The notes below the pieces were generated by a model. It was not told the DNA's origin. It saw only the letters and a list, made by a program, of their open reading frames with translations, and searched no databases. Both the position numbers and the translations under genes were made by a program. A stretch of DNA of 64,000 bases from contig NZ_JADPFC010000001.1 in assembly GCF_015668195.1 (NCBI RefSeq), positions 558,001-622,000 on the forward strand, given 5' to 3'. Of this stretch, positions 50,829-59,071 are shown piece after piece. Each line of letters starts with the position of its first letter. Positions within the stretch are counted from its first letter, which is position 1. The DNA is from Romboutsia_C sp015668195. Its GTDB lineage: Bacteria > Bacillota > Clostridia > Peptostreptococcales > Peptostreptococcaceae.

Positions 50829-52088
50829 ATGTCAATTAAAGAACAAGTCCCTCACGATAAAGGTATTGATCATACTATAGCTATGTCTCAAGAAGCATAT
50901 CTATTTATAAAAAATAGAGTTGATAAATATCAGTCAGATATATTTGAGACACATTTGCTAGGAGAAAAAGCAATTTGTATAGTTGGAGAAGAAGCGGCAA
51001 AGATTTTTTACGATTCAGAGTTATTTAAGCGAAATGGTGCTGCTCCAAAACGTGTACAAAAAACATTGTTTGGTGTAGGTGGTGTACAGTCTATGGATGG
51101 AGAATCACATAGGCATCGTAAAAATCTTTTCATGTCATTGACTAACTCACATCATCAAAATCAACTTTCAAAACTTCTAATGGATAAATTGCAATCATCA
51201 ATTAGTAAATGGGAAGGTAATAAGGAGATTGTACTTTTTGATGAGGCAAAGTATATTTTATGTTGGACAGCGTGTAATTGGGCTGGGGTTCCTCTCTTAG
51301 AATCTGAGGTAAAAGATAGAGCAGAGGATTTTAGTGCAATGGTTGATGCCCTTGGAGCGATAGGACCACGATATTGGAAAGGTAAAATAGCTAGATCTAG
51401 ATCAGAAGAGTGGATAGGGAAAGTCATAGAAGATGTTCGTTTAGGTAAGCTTAAGGTTAAAGAAAGCTCAGCCCTTTATGCTATGGCTTTTCATAGAGAG
51501 CTAGATGGTAGTCAACTGGATACTAAAATTGCTGCGGTAGAACTTATCAACATACTACGTCCAATTGTTGCTATCTCAACATTTATTACATTTTCAGCTT
51601 TAGCTTTATATGAACACCCAGAGTGTAAAGAAAAGCTTTTGTCTGGTAACAGTAAAGATTTTGAAATGTTTGTGCAAGAAGTTAGACGCTATTACCCATT
51701 TGGACCATTTCTAGGGGCAAGAGTAAAAAAGGATTTTATTTGGAATAAATATGAATTTAAAAAAGACATGCTTGTTATTCTTGATATTTATGGTACCAAT
51801 CATGATTCAAGAATATGGGAGAAGCCTTTTGAATTTATACCAGAGCGTTTTAAAGAACGTAATGAAAGCTTATTTGACTTTATTCCTCAGGGTGGAGGGA
51901 ATTCTGCAAAAGGCCATCGCTGTCCAGGAGAAGGAATTACCATTGAAATAATGAAAGCTAGTATTGATTTTCTTATTAATAAGATTGATTTTGAAGTACC
52001 TGATCAGGATTTAAGTTATAGCCTAGAAAGGATACCTACGTTGCCTAAAAGTGGATTTGTAATGAGAAATATTAAACGAAAAATTTAG
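50829..52088 (+). CDS. Cytochrome P450, CYP152 family (fatty-acid peroxygenase-like)
   Basis: A 419-residue protein without signal peptide or membrane anchor. The haem-binding loop GGGNSAKGHRCPGEG has the Cys ligand (about 365). Helix I reads INILRPIVAISTFITFSALA: the Arg-Pro pair (about 240) replaces the acid-alcohol pair of ordinary P450s, as in P450-BSbeta and OleT. Such enzymes use hydrogen peroxide instead of a reductase to hydroxylate or decarboxylate fatty acids. SMDGESHRHRKNLFMSL and FVQEVRRYYPFGPFLGARVK (ExxR) are present. Unusual in an anaerobe. Codon use is less AT-extreme than its neighbours, suggesting transfer. Shine-Dalgarno AAGGAG. Confidence 0.92.
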   Translation: MSIKEQVPHDKGIDHTIAMSQEAYLFIKNRVDKYQSDIFETHLLGEKAICIVGEEAAKIFYDSELFKRNGAAPKRVQKTLFGVGGVQSMDGESHRHRKNLFMSLTNSHHQNQLSKLLMDKLQSSISKWEGNKEIVLFDEAKYILCWTACNWAGVPLLESEVKDRAEDFSAMVDALGAIGPRYWKGKIARSRSEEWIGKVIEDVRLGKLKVKESSALYAMAFHRELDGSQLDTKIAAVELINILRPIVAISTFITFSALALYEHPECKEKLLSGNSKDFEMFVQEVRRYYPFGPFLGARVKKDFIWNKYEFKKDMLVILDIYGTNHDSRIWEKPFEFIPERFKERNESLFDFIPQGGGNSAKGHRCPGEGITIEIMKASIDFLINKIDFEVPDQDLSYSLERIPTLPKSGFVMRNIKRKI

Positions 52089-52153
52089 TTTTTTTAATGT
52101 TTGATTATAATAGAATAAAATTAAAATAACTAAACTTTTTAAATTCTAAAATT

Positions 52154-52182
52154 ATAAGGAGGAACGAATTGTTCCTCCTTAT
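52154..52182 (+). terminator. Intrinsic terminator (GGAGGAAC family)
   Basis: ATAAGGAGGAAC / GTTCCTCCTTAT, 12-bp stem with GAATT loop, then TTTT. Confidence 0.88.
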
Positions 52183-52310
52183 TTTAAAATTAATCATAAT
52201 TACAAATTATAAAAAGTGAAAATAGTCATATTTTAAGAAAGTATATTACTAGAAATAATATACCCTAAAAAATTACAATTAACATATATTCATAAAAAGG
52301 GGCGATTTAA

Positions 52311-53465
52311 GTGGTAAATAGAATTGTATTAAATGAAACTTCATATCATGGATCTGGAGCAATAAAAGAAATAGTAACAGAGGTAAAAAGAAGAAACCTA
52401 AAAAAAGCATTTTTATGCTCTGACCCAGATTTAATAAAATTTAATGTAACAACAAAAGTAACTAAAATATTAGATGAAGAAAATCTTGATTATGAAATAT
52501 ATTCTAACATAAAGCCAAATCCAACTATTGAAAATGTACAAAGTGGTGTTAAAGCATATAAAGAGTCAAATGCAGATTACATAATAGCTATAGGTGGAGG
52601 TTCATCTATAGATACAGCAAAAGCAATAGGTATAATAGCTAACAATCCAGAATTTGAAGATGTTAGAAGCTTAGAAGGTGTAGCTGATACTAAAAACAAA
52701 TGTGTACCAATAATAGCAGTACCAACAACAGCAGGAACAGCAGCAGAAGTTACTATAAACTATGTTATTACAGATGTTGAAAAAAATAGAAAGTTTGTAT
52801 GTGTAGACACTAATGATATACCAGTTGTTGCAGTAGTAGATCCTGATATGATGGAAAGTATGCCAAAAGGTTTAACAGCAGCTACTGGAATGGATGCTTT
52901 AACTCATGCAATAGAAGGATTTATAACAGGTGGAGCTTGGGAAATGAGTGATATGTTCCACATAAAAGCTATAGAGTTAATATCAAAACATTTAAGAGGT
53001 GCAGTAGAAAATACTAAAGAAGGTAGAGAAGGTATGGCATTAGGTCAATATATAGCTGGAATGGGATTTTCTAATGTAGGACTAGGTATAGTTCATTCAA
53101 TGGCTCATCCTTTAGGTGCATTATATGATACACCACATGGAATAGCTAATGCAATTATACTGCCAACAGTTATGGAGTATAATGCTTGTGTAACAGGAGA
53201 TAAATATAAATACATAGCAGCTGCTATGGGTGTAGAAAATGTTGAAAATATGAGTGTTGATGAGTATAGAAAAGCTGCAATAGATGCAGTTAAAAAACTT
53301 TCAAGTGATATAGGTATACCTTCTAACTTAAAAGATATAGTTAAAAAAGAAGATATTAAGTTTTTAGCAGAGTCTGCATATAATGATGCATGTAGACCTG
53401 GAAACCCAAGAGAAACAAGTATAGAGGATATTACTAAATTATATGAATCGTTGGTTTTATGCTAA
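52311..53465 (+). CDS. fucO: Lactaldehyde reductase (iron-containing alcohol dehydrogenase)
   Basis: A 384-residue group III dehydrogenase starting at GTG after AAGGGGCG. It is colinear with E. coli FucO (382 residues): NRIVLNETSYHGSGAIKEIV, ADYIIAIGGGSSIDTAKAIG, NNPEFEDVRSLEGVADT, VPTTAGTAAEVTINYVIT, GMDALTHAIEGFITGGAWEM and LGIVHSMAHPLGALYDTPHG (metal His residues). It reduces L-lactaldehyde to 1,2-propanediol with NADH. It lies between the dehydratase and fucose units, linking them. A 1,3-propanediol dehydrogenase role is less likely. Confidence 0.9.
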   Translation: MVNRIVLNETSYHGSGAIKEIVTEVKRRNLKKAFLCSDPDLIKFNVTTKVTKILDEENLDYEIYSNIKPNPTIENVQSGVKAYKESNADYIIAIGGGSSIDTAKAIGIIANNPEFEDVRSLEGVADTKNKCVPIIAVPTTAGTAAEVTINYVITDVEKNRKFVCVDTNDIPVVAVVDPDMMESMPKGLTAATGMDALTHAIEGFITGGAWEMSDMFHIKAIELISKHLRGAVENTKEGREGMALGQYIAGMGFSNVGLGIVHSMAHPLGALYDTPHGIANAIILPTVMEYNACVTGDKYKYIAAAMGVENVENMSVDEYRKAAIDAVKKLSSDIGIPSNLKDIVKKEDIKFLAESAYNDACRPGNPRETSIEDITKLYESLVLC

Positions 53466-53506
53466 GAGTTAATGTAAATAATAAATTAAGCATACAATAG
53501 TTTTTA

Positions 53507-53557
53507 GAAAGAGCTCTGTAATGTAGATAAAAAATCTGCTATATAGGGTTCTTTTTG
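53507..53557 (+). terminator. Possible terminator after fucO
   Basis: An imperfect stem AGAAAGAGCTCTGTAATGTA / TGCTATATAGGGTTCTTTTT with an AT loop and terminal T-run. Confidence 0.5.
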
Positions 53558-53684
53558 TATAAATATTTTATACTAATTTTAAGATATATTTTTAAAATTC
53601 AAACTTTTTGATACGTATTATGATTACAATGTAATTAGAAAATAAAATATGTAATTAAGATAGTGAGATAAGGAGGATAATATC

Positions 53685-54866
53685 TTGAAAAAAATTATAT
53701 CATTATTATTAACTTTAACAATGATATTTTCAGTAGGATGTTCATCATCTAGTGAGGTAAACAATGAAATAATCAGGGATAATAAAACGATAACAAAAAA
53801 ATTTAACAATATAAATATGACAATAGACCCAAGAATTGAACTTTTATCAGTAATTATGTACTTAAGTCCAACCTATGATTATAAAACAACTAGTATAATC
53901 CCTGAAGACATAATTTACAAACAAGAAGTAGAAAAATACTTTGGAGAATATAAGTATCACGAAGTAGTAAAATTGTTTGAATCTATGTCAAAAAATGGGT
54001 TTAGCTATGATGCACCTCCAACAAGCATGCTTTATTTAACCAATCCATCAAACTTAAAAATAAGAGAAGATATTGATAAAAGTGATTATGTATATACACA
54101 ATGTGTTCAAAGGGCTGGAGGAGAAGAGAAATTTTTAGAATTTATAGATGAGTTAAATAATTTTGTTAAGGAAAGTAATTTTTATGACTTTTATAATGAT
54201 CATATGGATTATTATGAAAAAATAATAAATACTACAATAAAAAGCTTAAGTGATGTTGATTATATAAGTCAAGTAGAAGACTATTATGGAACTAAACAAA
54301 ATAGTTATAATATAATACTTAATGGAATGCTTTATGCCAATAATTACGGACCAAGAATTAAAGATAAAGATGGAAAATATGATATATACTTTATACAGGG
54401 AAGCAATGGTGTAAAGGATGATTTACCTATATTTGGAGAGGACTTTATGTTTAGGTATTTGATAAGACATGAATTTGGTCATTCATTTATAAATAATTTG
54501 ACAACTAAAAATATAAAAGAAGTAAATAAATACGAAAGTTTATTTGAGCCTATAAAAGGTAAGATGAAAGCTAAGGCATATAGTAATTGGGAAACATGTT
54601 TAAATGAGCATTTAGTTAGAGCTTGTGTAATTAGAATGACAGATATACATAATGGAAAAGAAGATGCTAATAGGTCTATAAAAATGGAAAAAGAAGCTGG
54701 ATTTATTTATATAGATGAACTGATAAATCTATTAGAAAAAGAGTATGAGACAAATAGAGGTAAATATTCTACATTTGAAGATTTTTACCCAGAAATATTA
54801 AACTTGTTAGATGATTTAGCTAATAATAAGACATTATCTATTAATGGTGGCTTACATGAAAAATAG
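53685..54866 (+). CDS. DUF4932-type lipoprotein with HEFGH zinc-protease motif
   Basis: A 393-residue protein from TTG with AAGGAGG upstream. Signal peptide MKKIISLLLTLTMIFSVGC with lipobox FSVGC. The body matches DUF4932: NMTIDPRIELLSVIMYLS near the N-terminus, DDLPIFGEDFMFRYLIRHEF, and RHEFGHSFINNL with zincin HExxH (about residue 265). A downstream Glu could be the third ligand. It is probably a surface-anchored metalloprotease of unknown target. It overlaps the next lipoprotein gene. Confidence 0.82.
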   Translation: MKKIISLLLTLTMIFSVGCSSSSEVNNEIIRDNKTITKKFNNINMTIDPRIELLSVIMYLSPTYDYKTTSIIPEDIIYKQEVEKYFGEYKYHEVVKLFESMSKNGFSYDAPPTSMLYLTNPSNLKIREDIDKSDYVYTQCVQRAGGEEKFLEFIDELNNFVKESNFYDFYNDHMDYYEKIINTTIKSLSDVDYISQVEDYYGTKQNSYNIILNGMLYANNYGPRIKDKDGKYDIYFIQGSNGVKDDLPIFGEDFMFRYLIRHEFGHSFINNLTTKNIKEVNKYESLFEPIKGKMKAKAYSNWETCLNEHLVRACVIRMTDIHNGKEDANRSIKMEKEAGFIYIDELINLLEKEYETNRGKYSTFEDFYPEILNLLDDLANNKTLSINGGLHEK

Positions 54867-55473
54867 GAGTAAATTAATAATAGCTATCCTAATAGTATGT
54901 ATTTTAGTAGTTATAGGCTGCAATAAAAATACTAATAAAGAATATATTGAATCTAATGAATTAAATAAAGAAGTAGTAGTTGATGAAGAAAATGATATAC
55001 CATATATAAAATCTGAAAGCGGTGAGATTGACTATATAAATATAGACAATAGCGTAATTAATGAGAGGTATGAAGAAGTAAATAAAGAAGAACTCCAGTA
55101 TAAAGTGGTAAGTTATAATAATAAAAATGCGTCCCAAGAAGGGCAAATAACAAAAGTAGAATCAGCAGAACCAATAGCTAATAAAAATTATTCTAATATA
55201 TTATTAGGATATACATATGCTTCAGAAGTTAATCCAACAAGTGTAACATATGAAGAAGCGATGGATTTAATTAATAAAGTTCTTCCAGATGATATAGTTA
55301 AGGAAAAAGAAGTAGAGGATACTAATTTTAATAAAAAATATATATTCTATAGCTCAGAAAAAGGAAATTTTGTTGTAGGATTATGTTATGGATATGAGTC
55401 TAATGAAAATAATGAAGAAGAATTAAGAAAAGACATTATTGTTGGAATAGATTATCTTAAAGAAATTAATTAA
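54856..55473 (+). CDS. Putative lipoprotein, 205 residues
   Basis: ATG at 54856 with GGTGG upstream, overlapping the previous gene by 11 bases, so translation is coupled. Signal MKNRSKLIIAILIVCILVVIGC, lipobox VVIGC. The mature domain is acidic (NELNKEVVVDEENDIPYIKS), then VTYEEAMDLINKVLPDDIVK and YIFYSSEKGNFVVGLCYGY. Unrecognised. Co-expressed with the DUF4932 protease, it may be a partner or inhibitor; that is inference. Confidence 0.78.
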   Translation: MKNRSKLIIAILIVCILVVIGCNKNTNKEYIESNELNKEVVVDEENDIPYIKSESGEIDYINIDNSVINERYEEVNKEELQYKVVSYNNKNASQEGQITKVESAEPIANKNYSNILLGYTYASEVNPTSVTYEEAMDLINKVLPDDIVKEKEVEDTNFNKKYIFYSSEKGNFVVGLCYGYESNENNEEELRKDIIVGIDYLKEIN

Positions 55474-55482
55474 TATAATAAA

Positions 55483-55525
55483 TAGCATGTGTTCAATAAA
55501 CATATGATTTAGTGAGCACATGCTA
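55483..55525 (+). terminator. Hairpin, possible terminator
   Basis: TAGCATGTGTTCA / TGAGCACATGCTA, 13 pairs with one wobble and a 17-base loop. No clear T-run. Confidence 0.5.
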
Positions 55526-55599
55526 GACTTTAAGTTCTGATCTAATTAAATCCACAATTGCTATATATTATTAATCAAGGAATATATGAGGGAGATACT

Positions 55600-56160
55600 A
55601 TGAATCATAAGGGAACAAAAAGAATAGATACAAAAAATTTAATTTTGAGAAAGTTTGAATTGTCAGATGCAGAGGCTATGTATAGAAATTGGGCAAATGA
55701 TTCTGAAGTTACAAAGTTTCTTACTTGGAAACCGCATGATAACATTGAAGTATCAAAAAATATCCTAAAAAATTGGATAGATGAATATAAAAATAAAAAT
55801 TTTTATCAATGGGCTATTATATTAAAATCTAATGGAAATGAACCTATTGGATCTATAAGTGTTGTACGTCAAGATGAAGAAATAGGTATGGTGCATGTTG
55901 GTTATTGCATAGGAAGAAAGTGGTGGAATCAAGGAGTTACTTCAGAAGCACTAAGTGCTTTAATTAAATATTTTATATATGAAGTTAAGGTAAATCGTAT
56001 CGAATCAAGACATGACCCTCTTAATCCAAACTCAGGAAAAGTAATGACAAAATGTAAAATGAAATATGAAGGTACAATGAGACAAGCAGATATAAACAAT
56101 CAAGGAATCTGTGATTATTCTATGTATGCTTTACTTACTAAAGATTATATTGATGATTAA
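55600..56160 (+). CDS. GNAT acetyltransferase, RimJ/RimL-like
   Basis: A 186-residue protein; ATG 55600 has GGGAG 8 bases upstream. IDTKNLILRKFELSDAEAMY, NWANDSEVTKFLTWKPHDN, EPIGSISVVRQDEEIGMVHV and GYCIGRKWWNQGVTSEALSA (acetyl-CoA loop) followed by NRIESRHDPLNPNSGKVM are the RimJ/RimL pattern. It acetylates an N-terminus or small amine; target unknown. Terminator 8 bases after the stop. Confidence 0.88.
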   Translation: MNHKGTKRIDTKNLILRKFELSDAEAMYRNWANDSEVTKFLTWKPHDNIEVSKNILKNWIDEYKNKNFYQWAIILKSNGNEPIGSISVVRQDEEIGMVHVGYCIGRKWWNQGVTSEALSALIKYFIYEVKVNRIESRHDPLNPNSGKVMTKCKMKYEGTMRQADINNQGICDYSMYALLTKDYIDD

Positions 56161-56168
56161 TAAAACTT

Positions 56169-56190
56169 AAAGGAGCAAATGCTCCTTTTT
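56169..56190 (+). terminator. Intrinsic terminator
   Basis: AAAGGAGC / GCTCCTTTTT with AAAT loop. Shared region with the converging araC-type gene. Confidence 0.82.
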
Positions 56191-56214
56191 ATTTAATATT
56201 AAAAAAATTTAAAA

Positions 56215-57081
56215 TTAAACTGCACTATATATAGAAGACTTTAAGTATTGTTTAGGTGTAACTCCTTTATGCTTTTTAAAAGTCTTAATAAAGTAACTAA
56301 CATCATTAAATCCACAATTTAGTCCAATTTCAGTTATAGAATAATCTGTAGTTAAAAGTTGTTCACAAGCACTTTCTATACGATAATAATTTAAATATTC
56401 AATAGGTGTTTTATTAGTCATCTCAGAGAAAAATCTACAAAAATACTTTGGAGTCATACCACAAGCCTTTGATAAATCCTCGAGAGTAAGTGGGCTTGAA
56501 TATTCACTTTCTATTAAAGTTAACACTTTTTTAAAATTAAGAATCCTTTCTTGGGTTCTTTTTGTATTTGTATTTTTATTTGAATATAATTTATTATTTA
56601 ATATAATTCCTATTAAATAATATAAAGAACCTTGAGTAATAAATTCATATCCTACTTCTTTTAACTTCATAGACTTAAATAAGTTATTACAGCATAACTT
56701 TAAATCATTAATATCATTAGACAGTATAGGTCCAACTATCTTTTTGTGATCTATAATATCTTGTATTTGCTTAGTACAAGTGTGATTTTGCTTTGTTAAT
56801 GAATTTATATCAAATACTATACATTCATAAATACAATCTTTTGGAATACCTCCATGAAGCATTCCATCATGAATAAATATTATATCATTTTCTTTAGCTA
56901 AAATTTTTTCATCTCCAAGAGTTAGTAAAAATTCCCCTTTTAAAATCCTTATTATTTCGTATTCAGTATGCCAGTGATAAGGCATATTATATCTTGGATG
57001 ATTTGGAGTCACATGATAAAACTCAATTGGAAAATCAAATGTACCGTGTTTTTTATCTTCTTTAAAATCAAAGTATTTCAT
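56215..57081 (-). CDS. AraC-family regulator with cupin domain (likely fucose regulator)
   Basis: A 288-residue protein. The N-terminal cupin is YHVTPNHPRYNMPYHWHTEY, LTLGDEKILAKENDIIFIHD. The C-terminal double HTH is PLTLEDLSKACGMTPKYFCR, FFSEMTNKTPIEYLNYYRIE, YSITEIGLNCGFNDVSYFIK, KHKGVTPKQYL. Cupin-AraC proteins bind sugars. It starts 180 bases from fucI on the opposite strand, so it most likely activates the fucose genes. GGGGAG lies 6 bases before ATG. Confidence 0.87.
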   Translation of the reverse strand: MKYFDFKEDKKHGTFDFPIEFYHVTPNHPRYNMPYHWHTEYEIIRILKGEFLLTLGDEKILAKENDIIFIHDGMLHGGIPKDCIYECIVFDINSLTKQNHTCTKQIQDIIDHKKIVGPILSNDINDLKLCCNNLFKSMKLKEVGYEFITQGSLYYLIGIILNNKLYSNKNTNTKRTQERILNFKKVLTLIESEYSSPLTLEDLSKACGMTPKYFCRFFSEMTNKTPIEYLNYYRIESACEQLLTTDYSITEIGLNCGFNDVSYFIKTFKKHKGVTPKQYLKSSIYSAV

Positions 57082-57150
57082 AAAATCTCCCCTTCATTTG
57101 ATTTAATACAAAAAGTGAATATTATTATATTTTCTGACTATTATAACACA

Positions 57151-57164
57151 AGAAAACGTTTTTT
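57151..57164. promoter_or_regulatory. Candidate cre site between the regulator and fucI
   Basis: AGAAAACGTTTTTT shares AGAAAACGNTTTWW with the site before the dehydratase genes; three mismatches to the cre consensus. Confidence 0.25.
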
Positions 57165-57260
57165 AAAATATCTATAATTAAATTAGAAAGATAATAAATA
57201 GAAAAAATTACTAAAAATAAAAATAAAAAAATTATAAATAAAATTGGGGAGGTAATTATA

Positions 57261-59054
57261 ATGGCTAAAAGTAGATTGATAGGAAGATATCCAGTAATAG
57301 GAATAAGACCTACAATAGATGGAAGAAAAGGAATATTAGACGTACGTGGTTCACTGGAAGAGCAAACAATGAATATGGCAAAATCAGCAGCTAAATTATT
57401 TGAAGAAAACTTAAAATACTCAAATGGAGAACCTGTAAAGGTTGTTATAGCAGATACTACAATAGGTAGAGTTCCAGAATCAGCAGCATGTGCTGACAAA
57501 TTTAAAAGAGAAGGAGTAGATATAACTCTTACAGTAACTCCATGTTGGTGTTATGGCTCAGAAACAATGGATATGGATCCAATGACTATAAAAGGAGTAT
57601 GGGGATTTAATGGAACTGAAAGACCAGGAGCTGTTTATTTAGCATCAGTACTAGCTACTCATGCACAGAAAGGTCTTCCTGCATTTGGTATATACGGACA
57701 TGATGTTCAAGATGCAGACGAAACAGAAATACCTGAAGATGTTAAAGAAAAGTTATTAAGATTTGGAAAGGCAGCAGTAGCAGCAGCTTCTATGAGAGGA
57801 AAATCTTATTTACAAATAGGTTCAATATGTATGGGGATAGGTGGTTCTATAATAGACCCAGCATTTATAGAAGAATACTTAGGAATGAGAGTAGAGTCAG
57901 TTGATGAAACAGAAGTAATAAGAAGAATGAGTGAAGAAATATATGATAAAGCAGAATTTGAAAGAGCTTTAAAATGGACTAAAGAAAAATGTATAGAAGG
58001 ATTTGATAAAAACCCTGAAAATGTTCAAAAAACTAGAGAAGAAAAAGATGCAGATTGGGAATTCGTTGTTAAGATGATGTGTATAATAAAAGACTTAATG
58101 AACGGAAATGAAAACTTACCAGATGGTTGTGAAGAAGAAAGATTAGGACACAATGCAATAGCTGCAGGTTTCCAAGGTCAAAGACAATGGACAGATTTTT
58201 ATCCAAACTGTGATTTCCCAGAAGCATTACTTAACACTTCATTTGACTGGGACGGTGCTAGAGAACCTTATATATTAGCTACTGAAAATGATGTATTAAA
58301 CGGTATAAGTATGTTATTTGGAAAATTATTAACTAATACACCTCAAATTTTCTCAGATGTTCGTACTTACTGGAGTCCTGAAGCAGTTAAAAAGGCTACT
58401 GGATATGAATTAGAAGGTGTAGCTAAAGAAGCTGATGGATTTATACATTTAATAAACTCAGGAGCATCTTGCCTAGATGCTTGTGGTCAAGCAAAAGATG
58501 AAAATGGAAATAAAGTAATAAAAGCTTGGTATGATATAACAGAAGAAGATCAAGAAGCAATATTAAAATCAACTACTTGGAATGCTGCTGATAATGGATA
58601 TTTCAGAGGTGGAGGATATTCTTCAAGATTCTTAACAGAAGCTGAAATGCCTGTAACTATGATGCGTTTAAATTTAGTTAAAGGGCTTGGACCAGTTCTT
58701 CAATTAGTGGAAGGATATACTGTAAATCTTCCAAGTGAAGTATCAGATAAGTTATGGAAGAGAACTGATTATACTTGGCCTTGTACTTGGTTTGCACCAA
58801 GACTTACAGGAAAAGGTGCATTTAAATCAGCATATGACGTAATGAATAACTGGGGTGCTAATCATGGTGCTATAAGTTATGGACACATAGGTGCAGATAT
58901 AATCACTTTATGTTCAATACTTAGAATACCAGTAAGTATGCATAACGTAGACGAAGAAAAAATATTTAGACCAGCAGCTTGGAATGCATTTGGAATGGAT
59001 AAAGAAGGCCAAGATTATAGAGCTTGCAAAACTTATGGACCAATGTACAAATAA
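57261..59054 (+). CDS. fucI: L-fucose isomerase
   Basis: A 597-residue enzyme colinear with E. coli FucI (591). RLIGRYPVIGIRPTIDGRKG, VTLTVTPCWCYGSETMDM-type TVTPCWCYGSETMDMDPMTI, GIYGHDVQDADETEIPEDVK, SYLQIGSICMGIGGSIIDPA, PDGCEEERLGHNAIAAGFQG and NHGAISYGHIGADIITLCSI. It uses Mn2+ to convert L-fucose to L-fuculose in the cytosol. First gene of a five-gene unit. Shine-Dalgarno GGGGAGG. Confidence 0.97.
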   Translation: MAKSRLIGRYPVIGIRPTIDGRKGILDVRGSLEEQTMNMAKSAAKLFEENLKYSNGEPVKVVIADTTIGRVPESAACADKFKREGVDITLTVTPCWCYGSETMDMDPMTIKGVWGFNGTERPGAVYLASVLATHAQKGLPAFGIYGHDVQDADETEIPEDVKEKLLRFGKAAVAAASMRGKSYLQIGSICMGIGGSIIDPAFIEEYLGMRVESVDETEVIRRMSEEIYDKAEFERALKWTKEKCIEGFDKNPENVQKTREEKDADWEFVVKMMCIIKDLMNGNENLPDGCEEERLGHNAIAAGFQGQRQWTDFYPNCDFPEALLNTSFDWDGAREPYILATENDVLNGISMLFGKLLTNTPQIFSDVRTYWSPEAVKKATGYELEGVAKEADGFIHLINSGASCLDACGQAKDENGNKVIKAWYDITEEDQEAILKSTTWNAADNGYFRGGGYSSRFLTEAEMPVTMMRLNLVKGLGPVLQLVEGYTVNLPSEVSDKLWKRTDYTWPCTWFAPRLTGKGAFKSAYDVMNNWGANHGAISYGHIGADIITLCSILRIPVSMHNVDEEKIFRPAAWNAFGMDKEGQDYRACKTYGPMYK

Positions 59055-59071
59055 AATTAAAAGGTGATATC

